Shown: one piece after another, positions 1 through 9,028 of the stretch
How positions within the stretch are numbered: position 1 is the stretch's first letter
Layout of the letters: each line of letters begins with the position of its first letter
Origin: an uncultured Pelagibacteraceae bacterium
GTDB lineage: Bacteria; Pseudomonadota; Alphaproteobacteria; Pelagibacterales; Pelagibacteraceae
DNA: 39,478 nucleotides
Assembly: GCA_902633335.1 (NCBI GenBank)
Contig: CACPFY010000001.1
Span: 145,001 to 184,478 of the forward strand
Direction of reading: 5' to 3'
Position numbers and translations under genes: made by a program
Notes under the pieces: generated by a model
Seen by the model: only the letters and a program-made list of their open reading frames with translations
Databases searched by the model: none
What the model was told of the DNA's origin: nothing

Positions 1-166
1 GCTTATCCGGTATTAGCACAAGTTTCCTCATGTTATTCCAAACCAAAAGGCAGATACCCACATTATACTCACCCGTTTGCCACTCAGTATTGCTACTGCG
101 TTCGACTTGCATGTATAAGGCGTGCCGCCAGCGTACGTTCTGAGCCATGATCAAACTCTCAAGTTT
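1..166 (-). rRNA. rrs: 16S ribosomal RNA, 5' end only (partial)
   Basis: The reverse complement carries the universal start of small-subunit rRNA: GAGTTTGATCATGGCTCAG, then the CTGGCGGC and CATGCAAGTCGAACG blocks, GGCAAACGGGTGAG, and CTAATACCGGATAAGC at the window edge. Only about the first 166 bases are present; the gene continues to the left of position 1. The 5' end is placed by aligning the first bases with the E. coli mature end. The short first variable loop and the GTAGCAATAC stretch fit Alphaproteobacteria. An AT-shifted segment (GAGTATAATGTGGG where GAGTAACACGTGGG is usual) shows composition drift even in rRNA. Confidence 0.97.
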
Positions 167-190
167 AATAACGGCGCACACTAGCTTTAT

Positions 191-211
191 AACTTTTAGG
201 TAATAAAAGTT
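191..211 (-). other. hairpin just upstream of the 16S 5' end
   Basis: The sequence aactttta, five loop bases, taaaagtt forms a perfect 8-bp AT-rich stem. It lies in the rRNA leader about 25 bases before the mature 16S 5' end. It could help shape the precursor for processing, but no matching sequence on the 3' side of 16S can be seen here. Confidence 0.5.
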
Positions 212-217
212 ATTTTC

Positions 218-226
218 GTTAAAGCG
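218..226 (-). promoter_or_regulatory. boxA-like antitermination element of the rRNA leader
   Basis: Read on the minus strand the leader contains CGCTTTAAC, close to the bacterial boxA consensus (TGCTCTTTAACA), about 50 bases before mature 16S. BoxA in rRNA leaders binds NusB/NusE for antitermination. The call rests on sequence similarity and position only. Confidence 0.5.
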
Positions 227-321
227 TGTACGACAATTTCTTTATTAACCTAGCCGTCCACACTTCTCTTCTCAAAAATTTACAATTTAAAATAGCTAAG
301 ATTTTGTTAAAAATCTAAACG

Positions 322-358
322 CACCTCTACTAACGATAAAAATTGTATCGTAGAGGTG
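322..358 (-). other. hairpin at the predicted 5' end of the rRNA transcript
   Basis: CACCTCT at one side pairs with AGAGGTG at the other, and inside it ACGAT pairs with ATCGT, giving a two-part stem of 7 and 5 bp with a small bulge and a short loop. There is no T-run after it in either direction, so it is not a standard terminator. It begins where transcription from the predicted rRNA promoter (-10 at 366-371) should start, so it would form the 5' end of the rRNA precursor. Confidence 0.65.
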
Positions 359-365
359 AGCGCTC

Positions 366-393
366 GTTGTATTACAATAGATGAAATTGTCAA
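366..393 (-). promoter_or_regulatory. rRNA operon promoter
   Basis: On the minus strand a perfect -35 box TTGACA (388-393) is followed after 16 bases by TACAAC (366-371), a moderate -10 match. The spacing fits a sigma-70 type promoter and it points at the 16S gene. Transcription would start near 359, giving a leader of about 190 bases. The exact -10 hexamer is uncertain because TAATAC overlaps it. Confidence 0.6.
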
Positions 394-459
394 GGCGTAT
401 ATTGGCGAAAAAACCCTTTAAAATCAGGCTAAAAGAGCTTCTTATAATTGCAAATTTTA

Positions 460-465
460 TATAAT
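460..465 (+). promoter_or_regulatory. candidate -10 box for the M23 peptidase gene
   Basis: A perfect TATAAT lies 17 bases before the ATG at 483. No convincing -35 is found 16 to 18 bases upstream, and no Shine-Dalgarno sequence is seen before the ATG, so the leader would be only about ten bases. In DNA this AT-rich a single hexamer is weak evidence. Confidence 0.3.
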
Positions 466-482
466 TTTTATAGAAAACAACT

Positions 483-1832
483 ATGACGTTAAAAGAATTC
501 TTTAAAAAGTTTCAAACCCCTATTCTTCAAGGTAATCAAAAAAAAGGAGGTTTTAATTTTCTAAAGAATTATAGTTTAATTGTTTATACCGGAATATTGC
601 TATTTTCAATTATAATTTACTCTACTACCTATAAATCAGTTAACAATCAAAAAAATGAAAATGCCAAAAATTTAGAAGATTTTTTTAATTCAAATGAATT
701 TTCTAAAATTAAAGGCTCATTTTTTGAGACTTTCAAAAGTCCATATGTAGAATTTAGTTATAATATTGAAAATAATGATTCTATAGGAAAAATTTTAAAA
801 AAATTTAAAATACCAGATAACGAAATACAAAGAATAATTGAGGGATTAAAACAAAAAAAACTTACAAATATTTATGCTGGGAGAGAGTTAAATATTGTTT
901 TAAAAAAATTAGAAGATGGAAGTAATACAATAGTAAATATTTTGTATCCTATAAATAATACTCTAAGTGTAGAAATTAGAAAAAATAAAGACAAGATTGA
1001 AATTAAAGAAAATATTCTTAAATTAGTTAAAAAAGAAGTTGTTATCAGAAATACTATTAATAATAATTTATATTTAGCAGCAACAGGTGCAGGAATAGAG
1101 CCGAATATAATTATAGAGTTTGCAAGAATATATGGTTTTGAAATAGATTTTCAGAGAGATATAAGAAAAGGAGATACATTTGAAATTTTTTATGAGAAAT
1201 TTTTAGATGAAAATAACATAGTTAGAGATACTGGGAAAATTATTTATGCTCACATGAATGTAAACAATAGAGAGATTAATCTTTATAATTATAATGATAA
1301 AGATGAAATTGGTTACTATGACATCAGTGGCAAAAGTATAGTTAAATCTTTAATGAAGACACCTATTAACGGAGCAAGGCTTTCTTCATCATTTGGTATG
1401 AGAAAACATCCTATTCTTGGTTTTAATAAAATGCATAGAGGAACAGATTTTGCAGCACCAACTGGAACACCTATAATGGCCTCTGGATCTGGTACTGTTA
1501 CTCGAGCAAGATGGTGTGGGGGTGGAGGAAACTGTGTAAAAATTAGACACAACTCAACTTACGAAACTATTTATGCTCATATGTCAAAATTTGCGAGAGG
1601 TATCAAAGAAGGTAAAAAAGTAAAACAAGGACAAATTATTGGTTACGTAGGCTCTACTGGTATGTCTACTGGCCCACATCTGCATTATGAGGTAGTCGTA
1701 AACGGAAAAAAAGTTAATTCTCAAAAACTTAAATTGCCTTCAGGCAAAATACTAAAAAATGAAGCAAGAGAAAAATTTGAATTAGAAAGAATTAAAATTG
1801 ATTTAAGGCTTGCTGAATTAAGAATTAATTAA
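483..1832 (+). CDS. M23 family metallopeptidase (cell-wall endopeptidase)
   Basis: This 449-residue protein is a membrane-anchored murein hydrolase of the M23 (LytM/lysostaphin) family, which cuts peptide cross-links of peptidoglycan in the periplasm. Residues about 31-46 are one hydrophobic segment after a basic start, fitting a type II anchor. Residues about 95-145 resemble the LysM/OapA-like domain common before M23 domains. The catalytic domain spans about 295-415: HRGTD supplies zinc ligands H318 and D322, and HLHYE supplies H399 and H401. It is divergent from the 16S rRNA gene and convergent with the DUF4167 gene, with only 10 bases between the stops. Both zinc motifs are intact, so it is probably an active enzyme rather than an EnvC-type activator. 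Confidence 0.9.
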   Translation: MTLKEFFKKFQTPILQGNQKKGGFNFLKNYSLIVYTGILLFSIIIYSTTYKSVNNQKNENAKNLEDFFNSNEFSKIKGSFFETFKSPYVEFSYNIENNDSIGKILKKFKIPDNEIQRIIEGLKQKKLTNIYAGRELNIVLKKLEDGSNTIVNILYPINNTLSVEIRKNKDKIEIKENILKLVKKEVVIRNTINNNLYLAATGAGIEPNIIIEFARIYGFEIDFQRDIRKGDTFEIFYEKFLDENNIVRDTGKIIYAHMNVNNREINLYNYNDKDEIGYYDISGKSIVKSLMKTPINGARLSSSFGMRKHPILGFNKMHRGTDFAAPTGTPIMASGSGTVTRARWCGGGGNCVKIRHNSTYETIYAHMSKFARGIKEGKKVKQGQIIGYVGSTGMSTGPHLHYEVVVNGKKVNSQKLKLPSGKILKNEAREKFELERIKIDLRLAELRIN

Positions 1833-1842
1833 CAACTAAATA

Positions 1843-2211
1843 TTAAATTTCTTTATCTTTTGATGTCTCTGTATTTATATCAACGTTATCACTTTTATCT
1901 ATTGAGTTTGATACTGACTGACTTTTATAATTAATTTCAGCAAGTCTTCTAGAGTAGTGTTCAGCATGTTGAAGATAATTTTCAATTAAAACTGGATCCC
2001 CGCTGCTTTGAGCATCTTTTGCAAGTTGTTGATATTTTGAGATAACTTTTTCTATACTTGCTGGATTAGATAAAGATCCATTTCGACTAAAATTTTTATT
2101 TCCTGTATTATTTGAATAATGACCATTTACTCCGTGATTAGACGGAGTTCTTCTTCGAAAATTGTTTTTTTGTTGTCTGCCTCTAAAACTTCTTCTTCTA
2201 TTGTTAATCAT
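1843..2211 (-). CDS. DUF4167 domain protein
   Basis: A 122-residue protein with a very basic, Asn/Arg/Gly-rich N-terminus (residues 1-50, with RRRSFRGR and FRRRTPSNHG) followed by a short helical segment around 52-95 (SIEKVISKYQQLAKDAQSSG, then YLQHAEHYSRRL). This matches DUF4167, a family mostly limited to Alphaproteobacteria and usually encoded beside prmC and prfA, as here. The arginine-rich start suggests RNA binding and a link to translation, but no function is established. It lies 7 bases after prmC in the same direction and is probably the last gene of the lysC-ispG-prfA-prmC run. The acidic, low-complexity C-terminal tail (about 98-122) is not conserved in appearance. Confidence 0.8.
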   Translation of the reverse strand: MINNRRRSFRGRQQKNNFRRRTPSNHGVNGHYSNNTGNKNFSRNGSLSNPASIEKVISKYQQLAKDAQSSGDPVLIENYLQHAEHYSRRLAEINYKSQSVSNSIDKSDNVDINTETSKDKEI

Positions 2212-2218
2212 AGTTTAA

Positions 2219-3064
2219 TTAATAATGATTGAGTGTTGAAAATATACATCTTATGTTATCTTTATAATCCTTAATTAAAATTTTCTCTCTAAACTTATTT
2301 AACTTTAAAATTTGTGAAACTTTTTTATATTGCCCATTTCCAATTTCTAAGGCGAGCATTCCATTAATCTTTAAGATTTTTCTCGATTTGTAGATAACTT
2401 TTCTCATTACGTCAAGCCCATCATTTCCACCATCCAATGCTATTTTTGGCTCAAAAAATTTAATACCTTCATCTAAATTTTTTAATTCAGAACGAGATAT
2501 ATAAGGAGGATTTGAAACAATTAAATCAAATTTAAAGGTATTAAATTTACAAATAGAAAAGTTAACAAATTTTATTCTATTGAAAGTGCCATTGAGTTTA
2601 GAGTTTTTTTTCGCAATTTTTAAAGCTTTTTCAGAAATATCAATTGCTATACCTGTAGATTTTTTTAGTTCTTGTAATATTGAAATAATGATGCAACCAG
2701 ACCCTGTGCCTATATCCAAAATAAATGGATTTTTGCCGTTATAATACTTAATTAAATTTTCAACCAGAATTTCTGTTTCAGGTCTTGGAATTAAAACATC
2801 TGAACTAACATTTAATTTGTTGCTCCAAAATTCCTTTTTTTTTAAAAGATAAGCAATGGGCTCTTTGCTTTTGGCACGTTTTAAAATCATATTATTGAAA
2901 GATTTAATTTGAATAGGATTAACTTTAAAATCAGAGATTAGTAGATTTTCTCGTGACTTACCCGAAATACTAGATAGTAAGACTTCAGCATCAATCATAT
3001 AAGATTTTATATTATTCTTCTTAAGAAAATTTGAACCTATTTTTATTAATTCATTAGAATTCAT
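2219..3064 (-). CDS. prmC: peptide chain release factor N5-glutamine methyltransferase
   Basis: PrmC (HemK) methylates the glutamine of the GGQ motif in release factors RF1 and RF2 using S-adenosylmethionine. The 281-residue protein has the N-terminal helical domain (about 1-85), a SAM-binding loop [10 protein letters not shown] (about 116-125) and the family signature NPPYIS (about 184-189) that holds the substrate glutamine. The ATG overlaps the stop of prfA (3061-3064), the gene of its own substrate, so the two are translationally coupled. Length is normal for the family. No oddities are seen. Confidence 0.95.
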   Translation of the reverse strand: MNSNELIKIGSNFLKKNNIKSYMIDAEVLLSSISGKSRENLLISDFKVNPIQIKSFNNMILKRAKSKEPIAYLLKKKEFWSNKLNVSSDVLIPRPETEILVENLIKYYNGKNPFILDIGTGSGCIIISILQELKKSTGIAIDISEKALKIAKKNSKLNGTFNRIKFVNFSICKFNTFKFDLIVSNPPYISRSELKNLDEGIKFFEPKIALDGGNDGLDVMRKVIYKSRKILKINGMLALEIGNGQYKKVSQILKLNKFREKILIKDYKDNIRCIFSTLNHY

Positions 3065-4137
3065 GGATTAAGCTCTTGTAATTTTAAGTTTTGATCTTTT
3101 AATCTTAGACTTTCATTCATTTCCTCGTGAATTTCACCACTTAAAAATTCATCTAACTTATGTAAAGTTAAATTTATTCTATGATCCGTAACTCGTCCCT
3201 GAGGAAAATTATATGTTCTTATTCTTTCAGATCTGTCACCACTTCCAATTTGATTTTTCCTATTTTCAGATCTCTCTTTATCTTTTTTTTGTCTTTCAGC
3301 CTCATAAACTCTAGCTCTTAAAATTTTAAGAGCCTTAGCTTTATTTTTATGTTGAGATTTTTCGTCTTGCTGACTTACGACTACTCCGCTCGGCAGGTGA
3401 GTAATTCTAACTGCGCTATCAGTCGTATTAACTGATTGTCCTCCTGGGCCTCCAGAACGGAAAACATCAATTCTCAAGTCGCTCTCTTTAATTTTAATAT
3501 CTACTTCTTCTGCCTCTGGCAATACTGCAACTGTAGCTGCTGAGGTATGAACTCTTCCTTGAGTTTCAGTATCTGGTACTCTTTGTACTCTATGAACTCC
3601 TGACTCATATTTTAAATAAGAATAAATATCACTGCCAGTAACTGAAAATATTATCTCTTTAAATCCGCCAGCCTCACTTTTTGAAATATTTATTATTTCC
3701 AATTTCCATTTTTTTTTGGAGCAGACTTTCTCATACATCTTAAATAAATCTGAACAAAACAATGTTGCTTCTAACCCACCAGTGCCAGCTCTAATTTCTA
3801 CTATAGCATTTTTTTTGTCATCTAAATCTTTCGGTAATAAAAAAATTTTTAGTTTATTTTCATTAATTTCATGTTGTTTATTAAGTTCGACTAACTCTTT
3901 TTTTGCCAAATTTATCATTTCTTTATCACCTTTTTCATCATTAATTATATTTTCTAAATCTTTTTTCTCTTTCATAAAATTAAGGTAGCCATTGGCATTT
4001 TTTAAAATATCACCCAACTCTGAATACTCTTTTGATTTTTCAGCAAAATTTTTAGGATCAATAGATCCACTTGCGAGTTCCTTTTCAATAGAATTGTGTT
4101 TTGAAACAATTGCTTCAACTTTTTCTTTCGGTATCAT
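3061..4137 (-). CDS. prfA: peptide chain release factor 1
   Basis: RF1 reads UAA and UAG stop codons and triggers peptide release on the ribosome. The 358-residue protein is full length. GGQ lies at residues 232-234 within [10 protein letters not shown], followed by [11 protein letters not shown]. The RF1-type stop-recognition region GVHRVQRVP precedes it at about 180-190. It overlaps prmC by four bases, and its start is only two bases after the stop of ispG. RF1 is needed here: infA, for example, ends in TAG. Confidence 0.96.
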   Translation of the reverse strand: MIPKEKVEAIVSKHNSIEKELASGSIDPKNFAEKSKEYSELGDILKNANGYLNFMKEKKDLENIINDEKGDKEMINLAKKELVELNKQHEINENKLKIFLLPKDLDDKKNAIVEIRAGTGGLEATLFCSDLFKMYEKVCSKKKWKLEIINISKSEAGGFKEIIFSVTGSDIYSYLKYESGVHRVQRVPDTETQGRVHTSAATVAVLPEAEEVDIKIKESDLRIDVFRSGGPGGQSVNTTDSAVRITHLPSGVVVSQQDEKSQHKNKAKALKILRARVYEAERQKKDKERSENRKNQIGSGDRSERIRTYNFPQGRVTDHRINLTLHKLDEFLSGEIHEEMNESLRLKDQNLKLQELNP

Positions 4138-4139
4138 AT

Positions 4140-5234
4140 TTAGTTATTTTTTTCGTTGGCCTTTTCTTCTACTAATTTTACTACTTGGCTAATGATTTGT
4201 TCATTAATAACTTTTTTATGAGGTATTCCAGATAAATAGAGTAAATTACTATCATTACCACCTCCGGTAATGCCTATTTCTGTTTGAGCAGCCTCACCAG
4301 GACCATTAACAACACATCCAATTATTGACAAAGTTATCGGTTTTTTAATATGAGATAATTTTTCTTCTAAAACTTTTACTGTCTCTATTACAGGGAAGGC
4401 TTGTCTGGCACAAGATGGGCATGATATTATTTTAACACCACGAGATCTAATATTAAGAGATTTAAGAATTTCGTAGCCTGCTTTAACTTCTTCCTCAGGG
4501 TCAGCTGAAAGTGAAACTCTTATAGTGTCTCCAATTCCATTCATTAATAAATGTCCCATTCCAATAGATGATTTAATACTTCCAGTAATCAGGCCTCCGG
4601 CTTCTGTTATTCCTAGATGTAAAGGGTAGTTACATTCTTTTGATAACATTTCATAAGATTTAATTGCTAAAAATATATCCGATGATTTAACACTAAGCTT
4701 GAAATTGAAAAAATTATTATCTTCAAATAATTTTACATTGTATATTGCACTTTCTACTAATGCTTCTGGGCATGGCTCTTTATATTTATCTAATAATTTT
4801 TTTTCTAAAGAACCTGCGTTTACGCCAATTCTAATTGAACAATTGTAATCTTTGGCAGCTTTTACAACATCTAAAACCCTCTCTTTAGATCCAATATTAC
4901 CTGGATTAATTCTTAAACATGCTGCACCATTTTTTGCAGCTTCAATAGCTCTCTTGTAATGAAAATGGATATCTGCAACTATTGGAACATTTACATTTTT
5001 GGTTATATCTTTTAATGATTGAGTAGAGCTTTCATCTGGGCATGATACTCTTACGATATCTGCTCCTTTCTCTTCTAATCGGTTGATTTGTTTAATCGTC
5101 GATTTAGGATCAGTAGTTAAAGTGTTAGTCATAGATTGAACGCTTATAGGAGATTCTCCGCCGACTAAAACTTTTCCGACTTTAATTACCTTAGTTTTTT
5201 TTCTTTTTACTTCTCTATAGGGTCTTATTTCCAT
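4140..5234 (-). CDS. ispG: 4-hydroxy-3-methylbut-2-en-1-yl diphosphate synthase (flavodoxin)
   Basis: IspG (GcpE) is the iron-sulfur enzyme that reductively converts MEcPP to HMBPP in the non-mevalonate isoprenoid pathway. The 364-residue protein begins with the TIM-barrel part ([36 protein letters not shown]) and ends with the cluster-binding part. The 4Fe-4S cysteines are visible in [11 protein letters not shown] (about 268-278) and [10 protein letters not shown] (about 304-313). It is the short form without the insert found in plants. It sits 1 base after lysC and 2 bases before prfA, so these are surely cotranscribed. Confidence 0.96.
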   Translation of the reverse strand: MEIRPYREVKRKKTKVIKVGKVLVGGESPISVQSMTNTLTTDPKSTIKQINRLEEKGADIVRVSCPDESSTQSLKDITKNVNVPIVADIHFHYKRAIEAAKNGAACLRINPGNIGSKERVLDVVKAAKDYNCSIRIGVNAGSLEKKLLDKYKEPCPEALVESAIYNVKLFEDNNFFNFKLSVKSSDIFLAIKSYEMLSKECNYPLHLGITEAGGLITGSIKSSIGMGHLLMNGIGDTIRVSLSADPEEEVKAGYEILKSLNIRSRGVKIISCPSCARQAFPVIETVKVLEEKLSHIKKPITLSIIGCVVNGPGEAAQTEIGITGGGNDSNLLYLSGIPHKKVINEQIISQVVKLVEEKANEKNN

Positions 5235-5235
5235 T

Positions 5236-6447
5236 TTAATCCAAATTAAATATATTATGCAATTTTTTAACCGCTTTTACGGTTAACTCTTCCTCAATAA
5301 TAACAGAAATTTTAATTTCTGAAGTTGATATAGCTAAAATATTAATCTTTTCTTCAGCAAGCGCTCTAAACATTTTATATGTTACACCAGGTGTAGTTAC
5401 CATTCCAGCTCCAACAATAGAAATTTTAGACACATTATTTTTATAACTTAAATTTTTAAATTTTATTTTAGTGTTTTTTTTCAATATTTCCAAAGATTTG
5501 TCTAAATCTTCTCTTTTAGTAGTAAATGTAATATCAGTTGTTTTGCCATCGGAGGATACATTTTGTATTACCATATCAATGTTAATTTGGTTTTTTCCAA
5601 AAGGTTCGAATATCTCAGCAGCTACGCCTGGTTTGTCTTCTACGGATTGAATAGTAATTTTTGCGTCATCTTTTGAATAAGCTACCCCAGTAACAGCTTT
5701 ACTGTAATCTAAACTTTCTTTGTTAAAAATTTTGGTTCCTTGTCGATCAGTAAATGTTGACTTTACCTCAAGCGGAATGTCATAAATCATTGCTGTTTGA
5801 ACCGCAGATGACTGCATTACTTTAGCTCCTAAAGATGATAGTTCAAGCATTTCTTCGTAAGATATTTTATCTATTTTTTTCGCTACTGGAATTTTATTTG
5901 GATCAGTTGAATATACACCTTCAACATCAGTATAAATTTCACAACTATCTGTATCAAAGATTTTTGCAATCGCAACTGCAGTTGCATCTGAACCACCTCT
6001 ACCGATTGTAGTTATTTCTCCTAAACTAGATATTCCTTGATATCCAGGAACAACTGCTATTCCTCCATTAGATAAATAATCGTTAATTTTATTAATGCTC
6101 ATGTTAATTATTCTTGCATTGTTATTTTCTCCTTCAGTTAAAATTGGAATTTGCCAATTCATAAAAGACTTGGAGTTAAGGCCTATTTCTTTCAAAGCGC
6201 CAGAAATTAAAGCACAAGAAACTTGCTCCCCAGTTGAAAGTAAAACATCTAATTCTCTTTTGTTAAAATTATTTGAAACTGATTTTGACAGAGAAATTAA
6301 TTCATTAGTTTTTCCTGACATGGCAGAAACTACAACAATAACTTTATTACCAAGATCTGACTCTTTTTTTATGATTTTTGCCGCATGCTTTATTCTATCT
6401 ACAGAGCCTAAAGATGTACCACCAAATTTTAAAACTTTTTTTTTCAT
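5236..6447 (-). CDS. lysC: aspartate kinase
   Basis: LysC phosphorylates aspartate, the first step towards lysine, threonine and methionine. The 403-residue protein has the N-terminal signature KFGGTSLG (7-14), a central kinase domain with [11 protein letters not shown] (about 147-157), and two C-terminal ACT domains from about 262 onward that normally give feedback control by lysine and threonine. Length is normal for a monofunctional enzyme. It is divergent from ubiG across 54 bases, an arrangement common in Alphaproteobacteria. It starts the run lysC-ispG-prfA-prmC-DUF4167. Later lysine-pathway genes dapD and dapE lie elsewhere in the window. Confidence 0.96.
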   Translation of the reverse strand: MKKKVLKFGGTSLGSVDRIKHAAKIIKKESDLGNKVIVVVSAMSGKTNELISLSKSVSNNFNKRELDVLLSTGEQVSCALISGALKEIGLNSKSFMNWQIPILTEGENNNARIINMSINKINDYLSNGGIAVVPGYQGISSLGEITTIGRGGSDATAVAIAKIFDTDSCEIYTDVEGVYSTDPNKIPVAKKIDKISYEEMLELSSLGAKVMQSSAVQTAMIYDIPLEVKSTFTDRQGTKIFNKESLDYSKAVTGVAYSKDDAKITIQSVEDKPGVAAEIFEPFGKNQINIDMVIQNVSSDGKTTDITFTTKREDLDKSLEILKKNTKIKFKNLSYKNNVSKISIVGAGMVTTPGVTYKMFRALAEEKINILAISTSEIKISVIIEEELTVKAVKKLHNIFNLD

Positions 6448-6501
6448 TATTTAGTTTTATTATAGTATGAATATGAATAATTAAATACTTTTTAAAATTT
6501 T

Positions 6502-7224
6502 ATGACTACAGTAAATCAAGAAGAAATTCAAAAATTTTCAAAACTTGCTGAAGAATGGTGGGATGTATCGGGTAAATTTAAACCCCTACATATGTTTAAT
6601 CCAGTAAGAATAGAATATATTTTGGAAAAAACTTCAGGTCATTTTGATAGAAAAGATAAAACACTTCCTTTGAAAGGTTTAAAATTTTTAGATATTGGGT
6701 GTGGCGGTGGATTAATGTCCGAACCTATGTGCAGACTAGGTGCCGATGTAACCGGCATTGATGCGTCTATGAAAAATATTAAAATCGCAGAAACTCATTC
6801 AAAAGAAAATAATCTTAAGATAAATTATCTAAATACTTCTCCCGAAAAACTTAAAGAAAGTGAAAAATTTGATGTAATTTTAAATCTTGAAATAGTTGAG
6901 CATGTTGAAAATGTAGATTTATATTTTAAAAGTTGTGCAAAATTATTGAAAAAAAATGGATTAATGTTCACAGCAACTCTAAATCGAACCTTTACATCCT
7001 TTATAAAAGCAATTATTGGAGCAGAGTATGTTTTAAGATGGCTACCAATTGGAACCCACGACTGGAATAAGTTTTTAAAACCGAGAGAGATAGAAGAAGT
7101 AATAAAAAATTTAAATTTTTCTGTAAAGGAAGTTAAAGGTTTAGAATTTAATCCTTTTACTCAAAAATGGAAAAGATCGAATGATCTATCTGTAAATTAT
7201 ATAATAACAAGCTATAAAAACTAG
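6502..7224 (+). CDS. ubiG: ubiquinone biosynthesis O-methyltransferase
   Basis: UbiG performs two O-methylations of the ubiquinone ring using SAM, in the cytoplasm at the membrane. The 240-residue protein starts with the family's EIQKFSKLAEEWWDVSGKFKPLH region, has the SAM loop LDIGCGGGLMSEP (about 64-76), then GIDAS and the family's ATLNRT segment. The start ATG matches the usual UbiG N-terminus. It stands alone on the plus strand between lysC and DUF1178. Its last four bases (CTAG) also encode the stop of the convergent DUF1178 gene. Confidence 0.94.
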   Translation: MTTVNQEEIQKFSKLAEEWWDVSGKFKPLHMFNPVRIEYILEKTSGHFDRKDKTLPLKGLKFLDIGCGGGLMSEPMCRLGADVTGIDASMKNIKIAETHSKENNLKINYLNTSPEKLKESEKFDVILNLEIVEHVENVDLYFKSCAKLLKKNGLMFTATLNRTFTSFIKAIIGAEYVLRWLPIGTHDWNKFLKPREIEEVIKNLNFSVKEVKGLEFNPFTQKWKRSNDLSVNYIITSYKN

Positions 7225-7643
7225 TTATCTTTTTCTACCCAGGGAATGTTTACTAAGTCTATACCTTCTTCTTTTAGCTCTTCTTTTTCCTTATCAGTAG
7301 TTATGCCATAAATATTTTTTTTGTTTGTTTTATCATAATAAACTTCTCTAACTTTATTAGCAAAATTGTGCTCAACATATTCAAAATTTTTTTCAACAAA
7401 TTTTCGTAATTTAATAAGGTCTTTTTTGAAATTTTTCATTTCTAAACTCGAAATTTTTTTTTGTTTGTTTTGCAATTTTGTACTAGCTACATTTGGAGCC
7501 ATTATTGACTTTTCCACTTTTTTCGATTGACAAAATATACATTCAATTAGGTTTCTTCTTTTTAATCTGTCAAATTCTTTGGAGTCAGAAAACCAACTCT
7601 CAAATTCATGTTTATTATTACATTTAAGATTGTATTTAATCAT
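7221..7643 (-). CDS. DUF1178 family zinc-ribbon-like protein
   Basis: A 140-residue protein of the DUF1178 family, seen mainly in Proteobacteria and often near ubiG or lysC in Alphaproteobacteria. The N-terminus IKYNLKCNNKHEFESWFSDS and the later CIFCQSKKVEKSIMAPNV (about 35-52) give Cys8, His12, Cys35 and Cys38, a likely metal site. The C-terminal half (VEKNFEYVEHNFANKVREVYY) is the conserved helical part. Function is unknown. It overlaps ubiG tail to tail by four bases and follows argJ by 30 bases. Confidence 0.85.
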   Translation of the reverse strand: MIKYNLKCNNKHEFESWFSDSKEFDRLKRRNLIECIFCQSKKVEKSIMAPNVASTKLQNKQKKISSLEMKNFKKDLIKLRKFVEKNFEYVEHNFANKVREVYYDKTNKKNIYGITTDKEKEELKEEGIDLVNIPWVEKDN

Positions 7644-7673
7644 AATAATTAATTAATATTTATTTTAAAAATT

Positions 7674-8984
7674 TCAAGTTGCATTTTTATAGTCTGCATT
7701 AATATCGATATAATCATGGGTAAAGTCACATGTAAAACATTCAAATAGATCTGAGCCAGAATTTAAATTTATCTCTATAGTAATGGAATCCCATTTCATG
7801 TACTCTCTTACTTTTTCGAAATCAATATTTTCTACTCGTGCCCCATTTTCAGCTAATAAAAAATCACCGAACTTTATAGAAATTTTATTTTTGTCAACTT
7901 TTTCACCTGATTTACCTATTCCCATTATAACTCTTCCCCAATTAGGATCTTCCCCTGCTACTGCAGTTTTTACAAGTGGCGAACAGGCGACTGAAAAAGC
8001 TATTTTTTTTGCACTAGTAACAGACTTAGCATTTAAAACTTTTATAGTTAAAAATTTTTTTGCTCCTTCTCCGTCAACAACTACCTGTTTGGCTAGGTTT
8101 AAGCATACATTTTTTAAAGACATTTCAAATTTTTGAATTACTGGATCATTTATTCCTCTATTATGTCCAATTTTTATTTTTCTTGTTGAGAAAATTGAGA
8201 CCATATCGTTAGTTGATTGGTCACTATCTACTGTGATCGCATTAAATGTATTAGCAACTGCTTTTTTTAATAATGTCTTAAGCAGATTAGAAGGAATATC
8301 AGCATCAGTGAAAATAAAAGATAGCATTGTTGCTAGATTAGGTGAAATCATTCCGGAGCCTTTTGCTATGGCTGCTATACGAATAATTTTATTGTTAAAA
8401 GTAAATTCATCGTAAGCTAATTTAGGTTTGGTATCTGTTGTCATTATAGCTGAGGCAGTTTTTATCCAAATTAGTTTATTTTGGTCATCTCTTAACTTGG
8501 AAACTAAGTCACTTATTCTATTTGATATTTTTTCAGCTGGAAATGTTTCACCTATTACACCTGTCGAAGCAAAAATAAGATCTTTAATTTTTACTGTTTC
8601 TGATATGCCTTCCTCTTTTTTTGACTCTCTTAAAGTTAAATTTTTCGCTAAGCTTTTTGCAATTATTTCTATTCCTTCAAAACCTTGTTTACCTGTAAAT
8701 GTATTGGCATTTTTTGTATTTACTAATAAAGCTTTTATAGTTTTTTTATTGGATTTTTCGTTCCATGTTATTGTTTCAGAAACTATAGAGCTTGTAGTAT
8801 TTAAAGTTGCGTAATTTGCTCCCTCTCTAAAATAAAATAAAGCTAAATCGTCTCTTCCATTATTATAAAGATCAGCAGAAATTGATGAAACTTCAAGCCC
8901 GTCTAAAGGCTTAAGATCCTGAAATTCACCCATTTTCGATAGTTTGGATTTATCGTTAAGAAAATTTTTTAAATTTATTGTCAT
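7674..8984 (-). CDS. argJ: bifunctional glutamate N-acetyltransferase / amino-acid N-acetyltransferase
   Basis: ArgJ moves the acetyl group from N-acetylornithine to glutamate in the cyclic arginine pathway. The 436-residue precursor cleaves itself into two chains before the threonine of KGSGMISPNLATML; here this is Thr219, which becomes the N-terminal nucleophile. The C-terminal SGEDPNWGR-like motif appears as VAGEDPNWGR (about 338-347). Length is slightly above typical. It is divergent from secA across only 44 bases, so the two promoters must overlap or interlock. The pathway partner argB is encoded at 20069. Confidence 0.95.
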   Translation of the reverse strand: MTINLKNFLNDKSKLSKMGEFQDLKPLDGLEVSSISADLYNNGRDDLALFYFREGANYATLNTTSSIVSETITWNEKSNKKTIKALLVNTKNANTFTGKQGFEGIEIIAKSLAKNLTLRESKKEEGISETVKIKDLIFASTGVIGETFPAEKISNRISDLVSKLRDDQNKLIWIKTASAIMTTDTKPKLAYDEFTFNNKIIRIAAIAKGSGMISPNLATMLSFIFTDADIPSNLLKTLLKKAVANTFNAITVDSDQSTNDMVSIFSTRKIKIGHNRGINDPVIQKFEMSLKNVCLNLAKQVVVDGEGAKKFLTIKVLNAKSVTSAKKIAFSVACSPLVKTAVAGEDPNWGRVIMGIGKSGEKVDKNKISIKFGDFLLAENGARVENIDFEKVREYMKWDSITIEINLNSGSDLFECFTCDFTHDYIDINADYKNAT

Positions 8985-9028
8985 TGTTACTATTTAATTT
9001 AAGTTATAAATACATATATAGAATATTA

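Larger units (their letters stand above)
167..482. other. 16S rRNA leader and divergent intergenic region
   Basis: No gene is seen in this 316-base stretch between the 16S 5' end and the M23 peptidase. On the minus strand it holds the rRNA promoter, a start-proximal hairpin, a boxA-like element and a small hairpin next to the 16S 5' end, each listed separately. On the plus strand it must hold the promoter of the peptidase gene. No tRNA-like fold or reading frame with a start signal was found. Confidence 0.8.

Noticed and set aside
322-358. Hairpin as an intrinsic terminator
   Set aside because: No T-run follows in either direction and it lies just after the rRNA promoter; a leader structure fits better.
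8428-8814. 128-residue frame antisense to argJ
   Set aside because: argJ is fully supported by motifs on the other strand; the frame looks like a low-complexity shadow rich in Phe, Ser and Ile.
8978-9028. Upstream extension of SecA
   Set aside because: It overlaps argJ and lacks a good start codon; family alignment supports MNLFTAAFSK at 9029.
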